A stretch of 52,283 nt of DNA, taken from a virus. The notes below the pieces were generated by a model, which was given only the letters and a program-made list of their open reading frames with translations, was not told where the DNA came from and made no database searches. Of the stretch, positions 1-6,615 are shown one piece after another (the stretch's first letter is position 1; every line of letters starts with the position of its first letter). The position numbers and the translations under genes were made by a program. The stretch lies in the IMG/VR virus record IMGVR_UViG_3300020171_000039, positions 1-52,283 of that record. One strand, given 5' to 3'.

Positions 1-590
1 CGCTCCGTGACGAAGTCGGACAACTGGTGATACCCTCGAATCGCAGCGTCCTCATCCACGCAAGCGAGACGGATGGTCTGGTCGCCCTGGACGATGACGA
101 GGTCGTAGACGCTGCTGGACCGCTCGCCCAAGCCTGCTCTCATGGACTTCTTCTCGATCCGCAGCGTGAGCTTGTCCTCGGCGACCGGATGCTTCAGCGG
201 TTCGATGTCGAACCAGAGCTTACGCATATACGCGTCCTTCGCATCCCACACACCACGTCCCAACCCGCCCGTCAAAAGCCACCGGCTGTGCTCGTCGTAC
301 GCCTTGTCGGACGTGAACCGGTAGACGACCATCTCACCGCCTCGCTCGGGCTGGATGATCTGAAGGATCTCGACGTCACGAGTCTCGACGAGGCTGCGGA
401 GCTTCGAGATGACCTGCTCGAACTCGGAGATGTGGAAGTCGGAGAGGGTGTCCGGACCGTAGAAGAACGTGCTGAATGTCGTCTTGAAGAGCGACGTCGT
501 TCCTCGGACAGCCTGTCCATCACGCGGCCACGTATCGTCGATGAAGGAGAGCTTCCAATCTTCGTTGTTGCGCTTGTCCTTGGTATTCAT
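1..590 (-). CDS. Hypothetical phage protein, C-terminus outside window
   Basis: An open frame runs from ATG at 590 to the left edge without a stop, giving 196 codons; the 3' end lies outside the window. The start is supported by GGAGG seven bases upstream and a 2-base gap from the preceding stop. The protein is mixed alpha/beta with no signal peptide or membrane segment, and I recognise no family. It is the last visible gene of the replication-side operon, so an early or DNA-metabolism role is possible, but only context suggests this. Confidence 0.75.
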   Translation of the reverse strand, partial: MNTKDKRNNEDWKLSFIDDTWPRDGQAVRGTTSLFKTTFSTFFYGPDTLSDFHISEFEQVISKLRSLVETRDVEILQIIQPERGGEMVVYRFTSDKAYDEHSRWLLTGGLGRGVWDAKDAYMRKLWFDIEPLKHPVAEDKLTLRIEKKSMRAGLGERSSSVYDLVIVQGDQTIRLACVDEDAAIRGYHQLSDFVTE

Positions 591-592
591 GT

Positions 593-919
593 TCAGCCCT
601 CCTTCCCGAACGCTGCTTCGAACTCGGAGACGAAGTGCGCAGCGATTCCCTGCTTCTTGATCTCGGAGCACGGGGTCCAGGTCCCGGTCGTGTGACGGAC
701 GAACTTGATCAAGACCTGGAGCTCGTCCTTGGTCGCCGCTCCGAACCCGAAATTCGGCTGGACATACTCGTAGATGTTGAAGAACGACCGGATCGTATTC
801 AACGCCTTCGAACCCGAGACGAGCTTCGTGGCCTTGGCCGCGTCGACGGCGTTGTAACCGATCCCACAGTTGATCTCGATCCGGCCCTCGTTCTTCGTGA
901 ACTTCATCGTCGTCTTCAT
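593..919 (-). CDS. Hypothetical protein (108 aa)
   Basis: I place the start at ATG 919, not at the longer in-frame start at 967, because GGAGT sits five bases before it and the stop of a 40-codon ORF overlaps it as ATGA. The product begins MKTTMKF. It is a small soluble protein with an aromatic-rich centre (FFNIYEYVQPNFGFG) and no recognised domain. The next gene starts 2 bases after its stop, so the two are probably co-translated. Confidence 0.7.
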   Translation of the reverse strand: MKTTMKFTKNEGRIEINCGIGYNAVDAAKATKLVSGSKALNTIRSFFNIYEYVQPNFGFGAATKDELQVLIKFVRHTTGTWTPCSEIKKQGIAAHFVSEFEAAFGKEG

Positions 920-1038
920 GGTACACTCCGCAAGGTTGTCATGCTCGCCCAACGCGGACGAGTGCACGAGTTCCTTGCGAAGATCGGGCCAACTTCGTTG
1001 ATTTCGACGAATAATCGTACATTGATAAGAGACTTCAT
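916..1038 (-). CDS. Small ORF (40 aa), translationally coupled
   Basis: This 40-codon ORF starts at ATG 1038 behind GGAG six bases upstream, and its TGA overlaps the next ATG (919) as ATGA, the junction used throughout this genome. The product starts MKSLINVRLF, has no membrane segment and resembles nothing I know. It could be a small protein or a leader peptide controlling the 108-residue protein. The ribosome site and the overlap are the only evidence. Confidence 0.5.
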   Translation of the reverse strand: MKSLINVRLFVEINEVGPIFARNSCTRPRWASMTTLRSVP

Positions 1039-1102
1039 TGACTTCTCCAACGAAGTCAGAAGACGGACCCAGGGATTAACGGAATCAACGAGTAGGTAAT
1101 TA

Positions 1103-1129
1103 TTGCGTGGTCCGCAATTCTTGCGTGGT
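1103..1129. repeat. Short direct and inverted repeats in intergenic gap
   Basis: TTGCGTGGT occurs at 1103-1111 and 1121-1129, with CGCAA at 1113-1117 between them. CGCAA can pair with the TTGCG of either copy, so two alternative hairpins compete. The element overlaps the stop of the 67-residue gene and lies in the 90-base gap before the 40-codon ORF. It may be an operator or processing site. I see no convincing promoter in the gap. Confidence 0.35.
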
Positions 1130-1332
1130 TAGGCTTGGAGAAGTTCGAAGCGACGGAGCAGCAGTTTGTCAGCGGCCTTGCGAGCCAGAAGCCTCCCGAG
1201 GTTTCGAGCTCTGCGACTCAGCTCGTCCATGAACGCTTGCTCAAAGGACTGGATGTCCTCGGGTAACAGCTTCCCTTCTGCAACGAGCTTGTCAACGAGC
1301 GGTTTGATCCGCCGGTCCTTCTGCTCTTTCAT
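1129..1332 (-). CDS. Small basic helical protein (67 aa)
   Basis: The start ATG at 1332 overlaps the primase stop as ATGA, and AGGAGG lies five bases upstream inside the primase gene. The product is rich in Arg, Lys and Leu with predicted amphipathic helices (SRRARNLGRLLARKAADKLL) and has no cysteines or membrane span. Coupling to the primase suggests a replication accessory or nucleic-acid-binding role, but no family is recognised. Confidence 0.65.
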   Translation of the reverse strand: MKEQKDRRIKPLVDKLVAEGKLLPEDIQSFEQAFMDELSRRARNLGRLLARKAADKLLLRRFELLQA

Positions 1333-2360
1333 CTCAACCTCCTGATCTCATTCAACAAGCCCGCACACGAAGGAAGGCGACGATCCTGACGGGATGTATC
1401 TGACTTCTTAGACAAGGCCTCGAGACGAAGCCTTATGCTGACTTCCGAGAACGGGTCGTAACGCTCCCGGTTCTCGTACATCCTCCACAACTGAGCCGAG
1501 GTAACCGAGTCAGGATCGTCTCCTTTCTTCTCGAACCAGGCTATACTCGAAGACGCTCCACGAGCATAGAGCGTACGAGCAATCGCTACGGACACATCAG
1601 AAGCGTCGCCGTCGGCCATGGCGATGTACTCCGGGGCATCCAAGGCTACGAGCATATCGAACTGTTGACGGGTGACGTACTTCCCGTACGCTCCGACAAC
1701 GTTCCTGTTGAATACCCGGTCCGCTGCGATCTTCGAGATCGGACCTTCAACGATGACCACCGGCAATCTCGGGTTCAGTCGTCCGTATCCGAACAACTTC
1801 GAAGCCCTCGGGATCGGGACGTTGTAATACTTGTTCTTGTGACCCTTATAGGTCCGCGCAGCCCAGTAGTTCAGCACGCCGTCGTAGCCTTTGTCTGGAA
1901 TGACGATTCGACCTTGGAGGTAGAACTTCTGATCCGGATCGTTGTCTCCGTCCCTGATCCCGTACCACAAGATCTCTTCCTGTGTGAATCGCCTGCTGAG
2001 GAGGTACTGCTGAGCCTCTGCGGAGAGTTTGTCCCGGACCGGGGGGATCGGGCAAGGTACCTCCGCAGGCTCTTGGAGATCCGCGTAGAGTTCGTGAAGC
2101 AGCCTGTCCAGATCTTCGAGAGCATGCTCGACCGTGAACGGAAGGTGTAATGTCTTGAACAGGTACTCGAGATCGCCACCCTTGCGGCATCGTTGACAGA
2201 ACCACTTCCGGTTGTCGGTATTGACGTAGAGACAATGCTTGTGGTCACGCGAGGTGTGCTCGGAGTCGCAGAGCGGACACATGTACCGGATCTCGGTCCG
2301 ACCACCTGGAATCGGGTGTCCGAGTCTTGAGGTCAGCAGGTCTAACGAAGAGTCGCTCAT
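1329..2360 (-). CDS. DnaG-type DNA primase (zinc finger plus Toprim)
   Basis: The product should synthesise RNA primers at the phage fork. The N-terminal zinc-binding region has C28 and C31, then H42/C43, then C55 and C58. A basic-subdomain signature (NKYYNVP near 176-182) precedes the Toprim fold, whose acidic residues are E205 in VVIVEGPISK and D250/D252 in MADGDAS. At 343 residues it lacks the C-terminal DnaB-binding domain of full-length DnaG. I chose ATG 2360 over the upstream in-frame start at 2435 because it makes an ATGA junction with the preceding gene. Two genes separate it from the DnaB-like helicase. Confidence 0.85.
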   Translation of the reverse strand: MSDSSLDLLTSRLGHPIPGGRTEIRYMCPLCDSEHTSRDHKHCLYVNTDNRKWFCQRCRKGGDLEYLFKTLHLPFTVEHALEDLDRLLHELYADLQEPAEVPCPIPPVRDKLSAEAQQYLLSRRFTQEEILWYGIRDGDNDPDQKFYLQGRIVIPDKGYDGVLNYWAARTYKGHKNKYYNVPIPRASKLFGYGRLNPRLPVVIVEGPISKIAADRVFNRNVVGAYGKYVTRQQFDMLVALDAPEYIAMADGDASDVSVAIARTLYARGASSSIAWFEKKGDDPDSVTSAQLWRMYENRERYDPFSEVSIRLRLEALSKKSDTSRQDRRLPSCAGLLNEIRRLR

Positions 2361-2656
2361 AGCACGTTCCGGTCTCGGTGCTTGTACTGGCATCGAGCGA
2401 ACTCGGCTGACCTGAGCAGGCTGCACTGTTGACAATCGAACGAGGCTGGCATGTCGTCAGGAGGTCGGACCTTGCGCTCGTTGAGGAGGGTGTGGTAGAT
2501 CAGACAATCAGGCCAGTCTCGTTCCTTGTCCTCGGCATCACGAAGATCAAGACGACGGAACAGTTCCTTGCCTAGAGCGATCTGAGCAGCCTCGCCGAGG
2601 TCGTGAACCCGAGGCCATCTCTGCGACCTCCAACGGAACATCCCCATGAGAGTCAT
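2357..2656 (-). CDS. Hypothetical protein with Cys cluster (99 aa)
   Basis: ATG 2656 overlaps the helicase stop as ATGA and has AGGAGG five bases upstream. A candidate zinc site near the C-terminus has C75, C78, C89 and H93, with another cysteine at C51. The protein is basic. It sits between the replicative helicase and the primase, where a helicase loader or primase partner would fit, but sequence alone does not show that. Confidence 0.65.
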   Translation of the reverse strand: MTLMGMFRWRSQRWPRVHDLGEAAQIALGKELFRRLDLRDAEDKERDWPDCLIYHTLLNERKVRPPDDMPASFDCQQCSLLRSAEFARCQYKHRDRNVL

Positions 2657-3963
2657 GCTGCCTCCTGTTGTAAGACTTCACGAAAATGCATCCTCGGAAA
2701 GTCGGTACGGATCGTGAACAACTTGTACCTCTTCCCTTTCCTTACCTTGTCGACCCAGATCCGTGCAGTCCCTTCTTCGTACTCCTCAGGACACTGGTTG
2801 TAGGTGATGACGCCGTCGGCCTTGTGGGTCTTGCGCCACGAGTCTCCGATCATGTCTTGGGTGATGACCTGGTTGCGATTGACCGTGGTGAACCGCTGAG
2901 GCTGCGACGCGGTCCAGACCAGGCACTTGAAGTCATCAGCGATCTGCTTCAGGCCTGAGTAAACCGCTCCACCACCGGCGTAGTCGTTCTCTTCCTTGTG
3001 TAAGATCTCGTCGGCGTAGTCGATGATCACCAGACTAGGTCGGATCCCTTCAACGGCTCGGAGCTTCATCAAGTAAGCCCGGATCGTTTCCAGCGACGCA
3101 GCCTTGGACGAATAGTACTTGACTTGAAGACGGAAGCCTCGACTCCGAGCTACATACTCTGTGAATTCGTCAGACCCTGACACGATCTGATCGATCGGGA
3201 CACCTGACAGTCTCGCACAGTACCTGAAGAAGACTTCGTCCTCGTCGAGATCGCCGAGGGTGATGTGGACGACTTCGTACCCGGACTTGACCGAAACAGC
3301 TCCCATGTTCGTCAGCCATACCGACTTGCCTCCGCCCGGAGGTCCGATGATTGTCCACAGCTGACCCCGGGTCGGGCCTCCGTAGGTCAACCTGTCCAAG
3401 GTCGGCATGTACGACCGGATCCGGTGTTCCCTGCTCTGTCCCCGGTCTGCGATCTGGCGGACACGTTCAAGAGCGGTGTACACGTTCGTTCCGAGGTCGG
3501 AGGTGTCTGTGCCGGACAGAACCGCGTCTTGCATGATCTTGTAGATCTCGTCGGCGTCGCCGTCCTTCTTCAGGATGTCGACCGACTTCAGCAGCCCTTC
3601 CTTGACCGACTGGGTCTGTCCGAACTTGCGAACAGTCTCCTTGAGATACTTCGGATCGGGAATGTCGAGGCTGCACAAGTCAACAGTCTGCAACAGGATC
3701 GTGGATTGTTCAGTCGCTGGCATCCTGATCTTGACAAGGTAATCTTCGAGAGCGTTGCGCAGCGTGACTTGATCCGGTGCCTCGTAGTGCTCGTCGTAGT
3801 ACTTGAGAAGGACTCGGGTGATCGTTGACAACCCCGAGGACTCGAAGTACCCGGGCTTGATGATGTCTCTGTACGATCTCAGGAACGACGGATCCTGGAT
3901 CAGCAAGGCTACGATCCGGACCTGGAACTGGATGTCGTACGGGTATTTACCTTGTTCAGCCAC
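2653..3963 (-). CDS. DnaB-like replicative DNA helicase
   Basis: This is a RecA-fold hexameric helicase expected to unwind the phage fork. The N-terminal 150 residues are helical, as in DnaB N-terminal and linker regions. Walker A is GPPGGGKS at 207-214, Walker B is LVIIDYAD at 311-318, and a DnaB motif H4-like WTASQPQR lies at 350-357. The length (436 residues) fits DnaB and T4 gp41 relatives. The start is GTG 3963, sharing its G with the TAG stop of the upstream SF2 helicase. The close helicase and primase genes imply a primosome. Confidence 0.85.
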   Translation of the reverse strand: MAEQGKYPYDIQFQVRIVALLIQDPSFLRSYRDIIKPGYFESSGLSTITRVLLKYYDEHYEAPDQVTLRNALEDYLVKIRMPATEQSTILLQTVDLCSLDIPDPKYLKETVRKFGQTQSVKEGLLKSVDILKKDGDADEIYKIMQDAVLSGTDTSDLGTNVYTALERVRQIADRGQSREHRIRSYMPTLDRLTYGGPTRGQLWTIIGPPGGGKSVWLTNMGAVSVKSGYEVVHITLGDLDEDEVFFRYCARLSGVPIDQIVSGSDEFTEYVARSRGFRLQVKYYSSKAASLETIRAYLMKLRAVEGIRPSLVIIDYADEILHKEENDYAGGGAVYSGLKQIADDFKCLVWTASQPQRFTTVNRNQVITQDMIGDSWRKTHKADGVITYNQCPEEYEEGTARIWVDKVRKGKRYKLFTIRTDFPRMHFREVLQQEAA

Positions 3964-5396
3964 TACAACTCCACTCCTGAGGCCGTGATCGACCGGACTT
4001 GAAGACCTAAGTCCTTGTACAACTGGATCCTCTTCTCGCTATGGCGTTGCAAGTAGAAGTGCGACTCGTGTATGAAGTCGAAGACCGGGAACGTGCCAGG
4101 CGACTCAGATCCTTCCTCTTTACGCATCGCTCGTCCGATCCTCTGCACGACCCTGCGCGCCTTCTTCAGTCCACCACCCATGATCACAGCTCCGAAGTCG
4201 GGGATGTCAACACCTTCGTCCAGCACCGAAGTAGCTACCAGAGCAAGGCCATCGGTGAGGTTGATATACTCTCTGAGAGTTTCCAGATCCCAGGTACCGT
4301 CAACCTTCGAGTCTCCTACGTACCTCAGGATTCGACCACCTCCTGAGTACGCTGCTGCTTGGGTACACAAAGGTTGCATCAACGGGAGTAGCTGGTGCGC
4401 GTGGGTCGTGACACGGTTAACGAAGGTCAACGACTTCGTTCCTTCTTGACTGAGCTGACCTGCGATCTTGGCGATGATGTCGTTTCCTTCTTCGCTCTCA
4501 ACGATCCCGAGCTTGTAGACCTTGTCCCAGTTGCTCGACTTGATACGATCTCCTCGAATCCTAGCGATGTAGATGATCGGCTCAGGTAAGATCCCTCGTT
4601 GGATCAACACGCGCAACGGGACATAGATCAGGACAGGTCCGGTCAGACCGATCAACACCAAGTCTCGGATGCTGTACTCGCCGGGTTCATCGAAGACCGT
4701 GGCAGACAGTCCGAACCTGTACCTCGCCTTGGACTGGGACATGACCGTGGTCCACATTTTGGCTGGGAGGTGGTGGACTTCGTCAACGATCAAGACCTCG
4801 GAGTCTAGCAGGTCTACGACTCGTTCGTCGCCTTTCTTGATCCCGCTGTACAAGGACTGGATCGTGGCTGAGACAACATCAGGTCCTAGATCTTTCTCGT
4901 CGCCGTGATAGATCCCGACCTCGGGAACACCTCGCTTCAGGAACCTCTCTCTACCTTGAGTCGTGATCAGAGCTGACCCAGACAAGAACAAGACCCGGAG
5001 ACCGTGCTGTTCTGTGTACCATCTCGTCGCTGCTGCGGCGATCTCGGTCTTGCCTGACCCAGTCGGAAGTTCAACGAGGCCTCGTCCTTGCAAGAGCATC
5101 TTCTTGGTCGCTGCGATCTGGTAGTCGTATGGAACGATCCCTTTGAACAACGGGACCAAGTCTTCGGTCGAGACCTCGGCTCGGATCAGGTCGTCGGGAT
5201 ACTCGACCTCGACATCGTCCAATAGCTCCGAGACCAGCGGGATCAACCCTGACAAGATCTGTCCTTCATCTGTCGACATCAGCTGATCGGCTCCGGAAGC
5301 ATCCTCGGGGTCGAGGTTTAGCTTAGCTCTGAGATCGTTGAGCTCCCAGTACTCACCATCGATCTCTGATACCCGGTCTCCGTATTCGATCAGCAC
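3963..5396 (-). CDS. SF2 DNA helicase (UvsW / Rad25-like)
   Basis: A superfamily 2 ATP-dependent helicase. Motif I is PTGSGKT at 111-117, motif II is DEVH at 205-208, motif III includes SAT at 231-233, and motif VI is QRIGRAMR near 411. The first 80 residues form a variable acidic N-terminal region. T4 UvsW and related phage enzymes act in branch migration, R-loop removal and recombination-dependent replication; I infer the same here. The start is GTG 5396 with GGAG ten bases upstream, five bases after the preceding stop. Confidence 0.85.
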   Translation of the reverse strand: MLIEYGDRVSEIDGEYWELNDLRAKLNLDPEDASGADQLMSTDEGQILSGLIPLVSELLDDVEVEYPDDLIRAEVSTEDLVPLFKGIVPYDYQIAATKKMLLQGRGLVELPTGSGKTEIAAAATRWYTEQHGLRVLFLSGSALITTQGRERFLKRGVPEVGIYHGDEKDLGPDVVSATIQSLYSGIKKGDERVVDLLDSEVLIVDEVHHLPAKMWTTVMSQSKARYRFGLSATVFDEPGEYSIRDLVLIGLTGPVLIYVPLRVLIQRGILPEPIIYIARIRGDRIKSSNWDKVYKLGIVESEEGNDIIAKIAGQLSQEGTKSLTFVNRVTTHAHQLLPLMQPLCTQAAAYSGGGRILRYVGDSKVDGTWDLETLREYINLTDGLALVATSVLDEGVDIPDFGAVIMGGGLKKARRVVQRIGRAMRKEEGSESPGTFPVFDFIHESHFYLQRHSEKRIQLYKDLGLQVRSITASGVEL

Positions 5397-5400
5397 GAGA

Positions 5401-5592
5401 TCACTTCTCCTCCGCTTCCATCTCGGCGCGGGCCTGGGCTAGGTAGTGCCTGACCTTCTCTTCCGCTCCGGGATCGAATTTCTCGAAGCCCATGGCGACC
5501 AACGGACTGCACGCCATCTCCAATGCCCTTCTGGCCTTCTCTGCCTCCCCTCCAACTCCTCGTACGCGTCGGCCACGTCCTCGACGGCGCAC
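5401..5592 (-). CDS. 3' part of a frameshift-split small helical protein
   Basis: This frame ends at 5401. Its usable sequence (EAEKARRALEMACSPLV onward) reads as the natural continuation of the ORF at 5439-5705, while its own N-terminal residues before 5547 are Arg- and Gly-rich and look non-coding. Joining at the GGGG run (5547-5550) by a -1 shift or one extra G gives a smooth 101-residue protein of charged helices. I therefore regard it as the C-terminal half of that gene, not as an independent protein. Function is unknown. Confidence 0.5.
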   Translation of the reverse strand: MRRRGRGRRVRGVGGEAEKARRALEMACSPLVAMGFEKFDPGAEEKVRHYLAQARAEMEAEEK

Positions 5593-5705
5593 ACGAGATC
5601 GTGATCTGGCCGCATGAATTCAAAGGCGATAGCATGTGCCCTCAGTTTGTGAAGCGCCGCCTCACAAATCCGCCTCGCCTCGTCGCGCTCTGCCTGGGTC
5701 TTCAT
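5439..5705 (-). CDS. Small helical protein, 5' part (frameshifted)
   Basis: ATG 5705 overlaps the previous stop as ATGA. The first 53 residues (from MKTQAERDEARR) form a charged helical protein ending DAYEELEG. After codon 53 this frame becomes Arg/Trp-rich, whereas the -1 frame continues with EAEKARRALEMAC and stops at 5401. The switch is at a run of four G at 5547-5550. A sequencing or assembly indel, a real mutation or programmed slippage could explain it. No known domain is seen. Confidence 0.5.
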   Translation of the reverse strand: MKTQAERDEARRICEAALHKLRAHAIAFEFMRPDHDLVCAVEDVADAYEELEGRQRRPEGHWRWRAVRWSPWASRNSIPERKRRSGTT

Positions 5706-6055
5706 GGGGCCTCCAGTTGGGTGACTGCGTCCAGTGCATCAAGTGTCCGTTGCGTCTTCAGGCAGAGGAAGATCATCTGCAAAGCATCTTGCGGTACCCT
5801 CAGTTCACGGATGAAGTTCCCTGCGTTTCGTGCCGCATCCCGCAGCCTCTCCACCTCCCCCCTCGCCTCGTCCAGCTCGGAGCGGGGGATGAACTCGCAC
5901 AGGACAGCCCCGTGCGCATCTGCCATAGCGCTTGGGTCTGTGTCCACCGCCAGGAAAACCATGTCGGCCCCCATGGGTACCAGCTTTCCATTTACGTGGA
6001 CATACTCCACCCGCCCATCTGGCCACTTCCGCATCACCGCCCAAAGACTAGCCAT
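5702..6055 (-). CDS. Hypothetical protein (117 aa)
   Basis: I chose ATG 6055 over a longer in-frame start at 6223 because GGGAGG lies directly upstream and the longer version would translate the inverted-repeat element as Arg/Ser-rich sequence. The product starts MASLWAVMRKWPDGR, has a beta-rich first half and a charged helix around RSELDEARGEVERLRDAARN that may form a coiled coil. It is the first clear gene after the structured leader. Function is unknown. Confidence 0.65.
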   Translation of the reverse strand: MASLWAVMRKWPDGRVEYVHVNGKLVPMGADMVFLAVDTDPSAMADAHGAVLCEFIPRSELDEARGEVERLRDAARNAGNFIRELRVPQDALQMIFLCLKTQRTLDALDAVTQLEAP

Positions 6056-6086
6056 GGTTGCCTCCCAGCCTCCTGGATATGTACAC

Positions 6087-6197
6087 AAGAGAGGTCCTCT
6101 GGAACGTCTACTGGTGCGAAGAACTCGCTTTGGACTGGTCGAAAGGATCCGACGGGTTCGACCAGTCCTCCGTCGGTGACACCAGAGCACCTCTCTT
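6087..6197. repeat. Interleaved inverted-repeat element, candidate structured RNA
   Basis: Three sets of pairing arms interlock. The outer arms at 6087-6102 and 6182-6197 match over 15 of 16 positions. The inner arms at 6132-6143 (GGACTGGTCGAA) and 6157-6168 match over 12 of 12. A 7-base pairing between 6149-6155 (CCGACGG) and 6170-6176 (CCGTCGG) links the inner loop to sequence outside the inner stem, a pseudoknot or mutually exclusive fold. A small hairpin (GCGA/TCGC) lies at 6116-6128. It could be a 5' leader switch, a noncoding RNA or a DNA site bound by dimeric proteins. No known class fits. Confidence 0.6.
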
Positions 6198-6335
6198 ATG
6201 AATGAAGACGAACAACAATCCAATCTCCCCCTTCCTCAATAAGGCCGTAGGATCTACGGTGACAGCCTGTCGCCTGGTGAGCTCTGGTCTTCTTCGGAAG
6301 ACGAAACTAACCATTGGGCAGGAACTAGACTTCAT
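6108..6335 (-). CDS. Doubtful ORF (75 aa) across the structured region
   Basis: ATG 6335 has GAGGA six bases upstream and lies 22 bases after the preceding stop, as a real gene might. However, the ribosome site and start are buried in a perfect 9-bp hairpin, the frame runs through the outer and inner inverted repeats, and the product (starts MKSSSCPMVSFVFRRR) resembles nothing. Either it is a small gene whose translation is controlled by the hairpin, or it is chance. I lean towards chance. Confidence 0.3.
   Translation of the reverse strand: MKSSSCPMVSFVFRRRPELTRRQAVTVDPTALLRKGEIGLLFVFIHKRGALVSPTEDWSNPSDPFDQSKASSSHQ
6245..6302. other. Two hairpins, one closed by UUCG on the plus strand
   Basis: CCGTAG (6245-6250) pairs with CTACGG (6254-6259) around a 3-base loop. 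GTCTTC (6287-6292) pairs with GAAGAC (6297-6302) around TTCG, which on the plus strand is the very stable C(UUCG)G tetraloop. On the minus strand the loop is CGAA, which is unremarkable. The loop therefore hints at a plus-strand transcript, opposite to all genes. No terminator T-run follows. Confidence 0.4.
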
Positions 6336-6358
6336 GAGGATTCCTCATGAATAAGTTC
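6322..6358. terminator. Hairpin at the end of the structural block
   Basis: A perfect 9-bp stem, TTCATGAGG (6331-6339) and CCTCATGAA (6343-6351) with a 3-base loop, is extended by GAACT (6322-6326) pairing with AGTTC (6354-6358) across a small internal loop. On the minus strand it begins at the stop codon of the PC4-like gene. There is no U-tract, so it is not a classic intrinsic terminator. It could be a processing or stability element, or could mask the ribosome site of the doubtful ORF at 6335. Confidence 0.35.
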
Positions 6359-6615
6359 TAGGGATCAGACGGATCAGGGATCTGTCCGATCTTGACCAGG
6401 TACTCTCCAGCTTGAGAGAGTAACTCTACGAGCAGAGGCAAGTCATGAGGCTTGAGGTTCGTGCCTCGTCGAAACTCTCCGCCTTGTCGGATCCTTCGGT
6501 AGATCACGGTGTCGTAGTAGACCCTGGAGTCGATCTCGTTGCGATAGACAGCTACGAGGATCTGGCCCTTGCCGTAGGATCGTTCTCTGATGGAGCTACT
6601 CTTGGAGCGGTTCAA
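6358..6615 (-). CDS. PC4-like single-stranded DNA-binding protein
   Basis: This 85-residue protein has the layout of phage PC4/p15-type proteins: about 18 polar, basic residues, a strand run (ILVAVYRNEIDSRVYYDTVIYR at 19-40), a turn with GTN at 51-53, then a helix starting DLPLLVELLSQAGEYL at 58-73. Such proteins bind single-stranded DNA and can affect replication or late transcription. The start is TTG 6615, with GGAGG six bases upstream inside the portal gene, whose end it overlaps by 20 bases. The family call rests on pattern and is moderate. Confidence 0.55.
   Translation of the reverse strand: MNRSKSSSIRERSYGKGQILVAVYRNEIDSRVYYDTVIYRRIRQGGEFRRGTNLKPHDLPLLVELLSQAGEYLVKIGQIPDPSDP

Noticed and set aside
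2361-2435. Longer primase N-terminus
   Set aside because: It would overlap the upstream gene by 79 bases; ATG 2360 gives the standard ATGA junction and places the zinc finger normally.
6152-6168. T-arm-like GGTTCGA sequence suggesting a tRNA
   Set aside because: The flanking bases do not form a 5-bp T-stem on either strand, and no acceptor or anticodon arm fits; the bases belong to the 12-bp inverted repeat.
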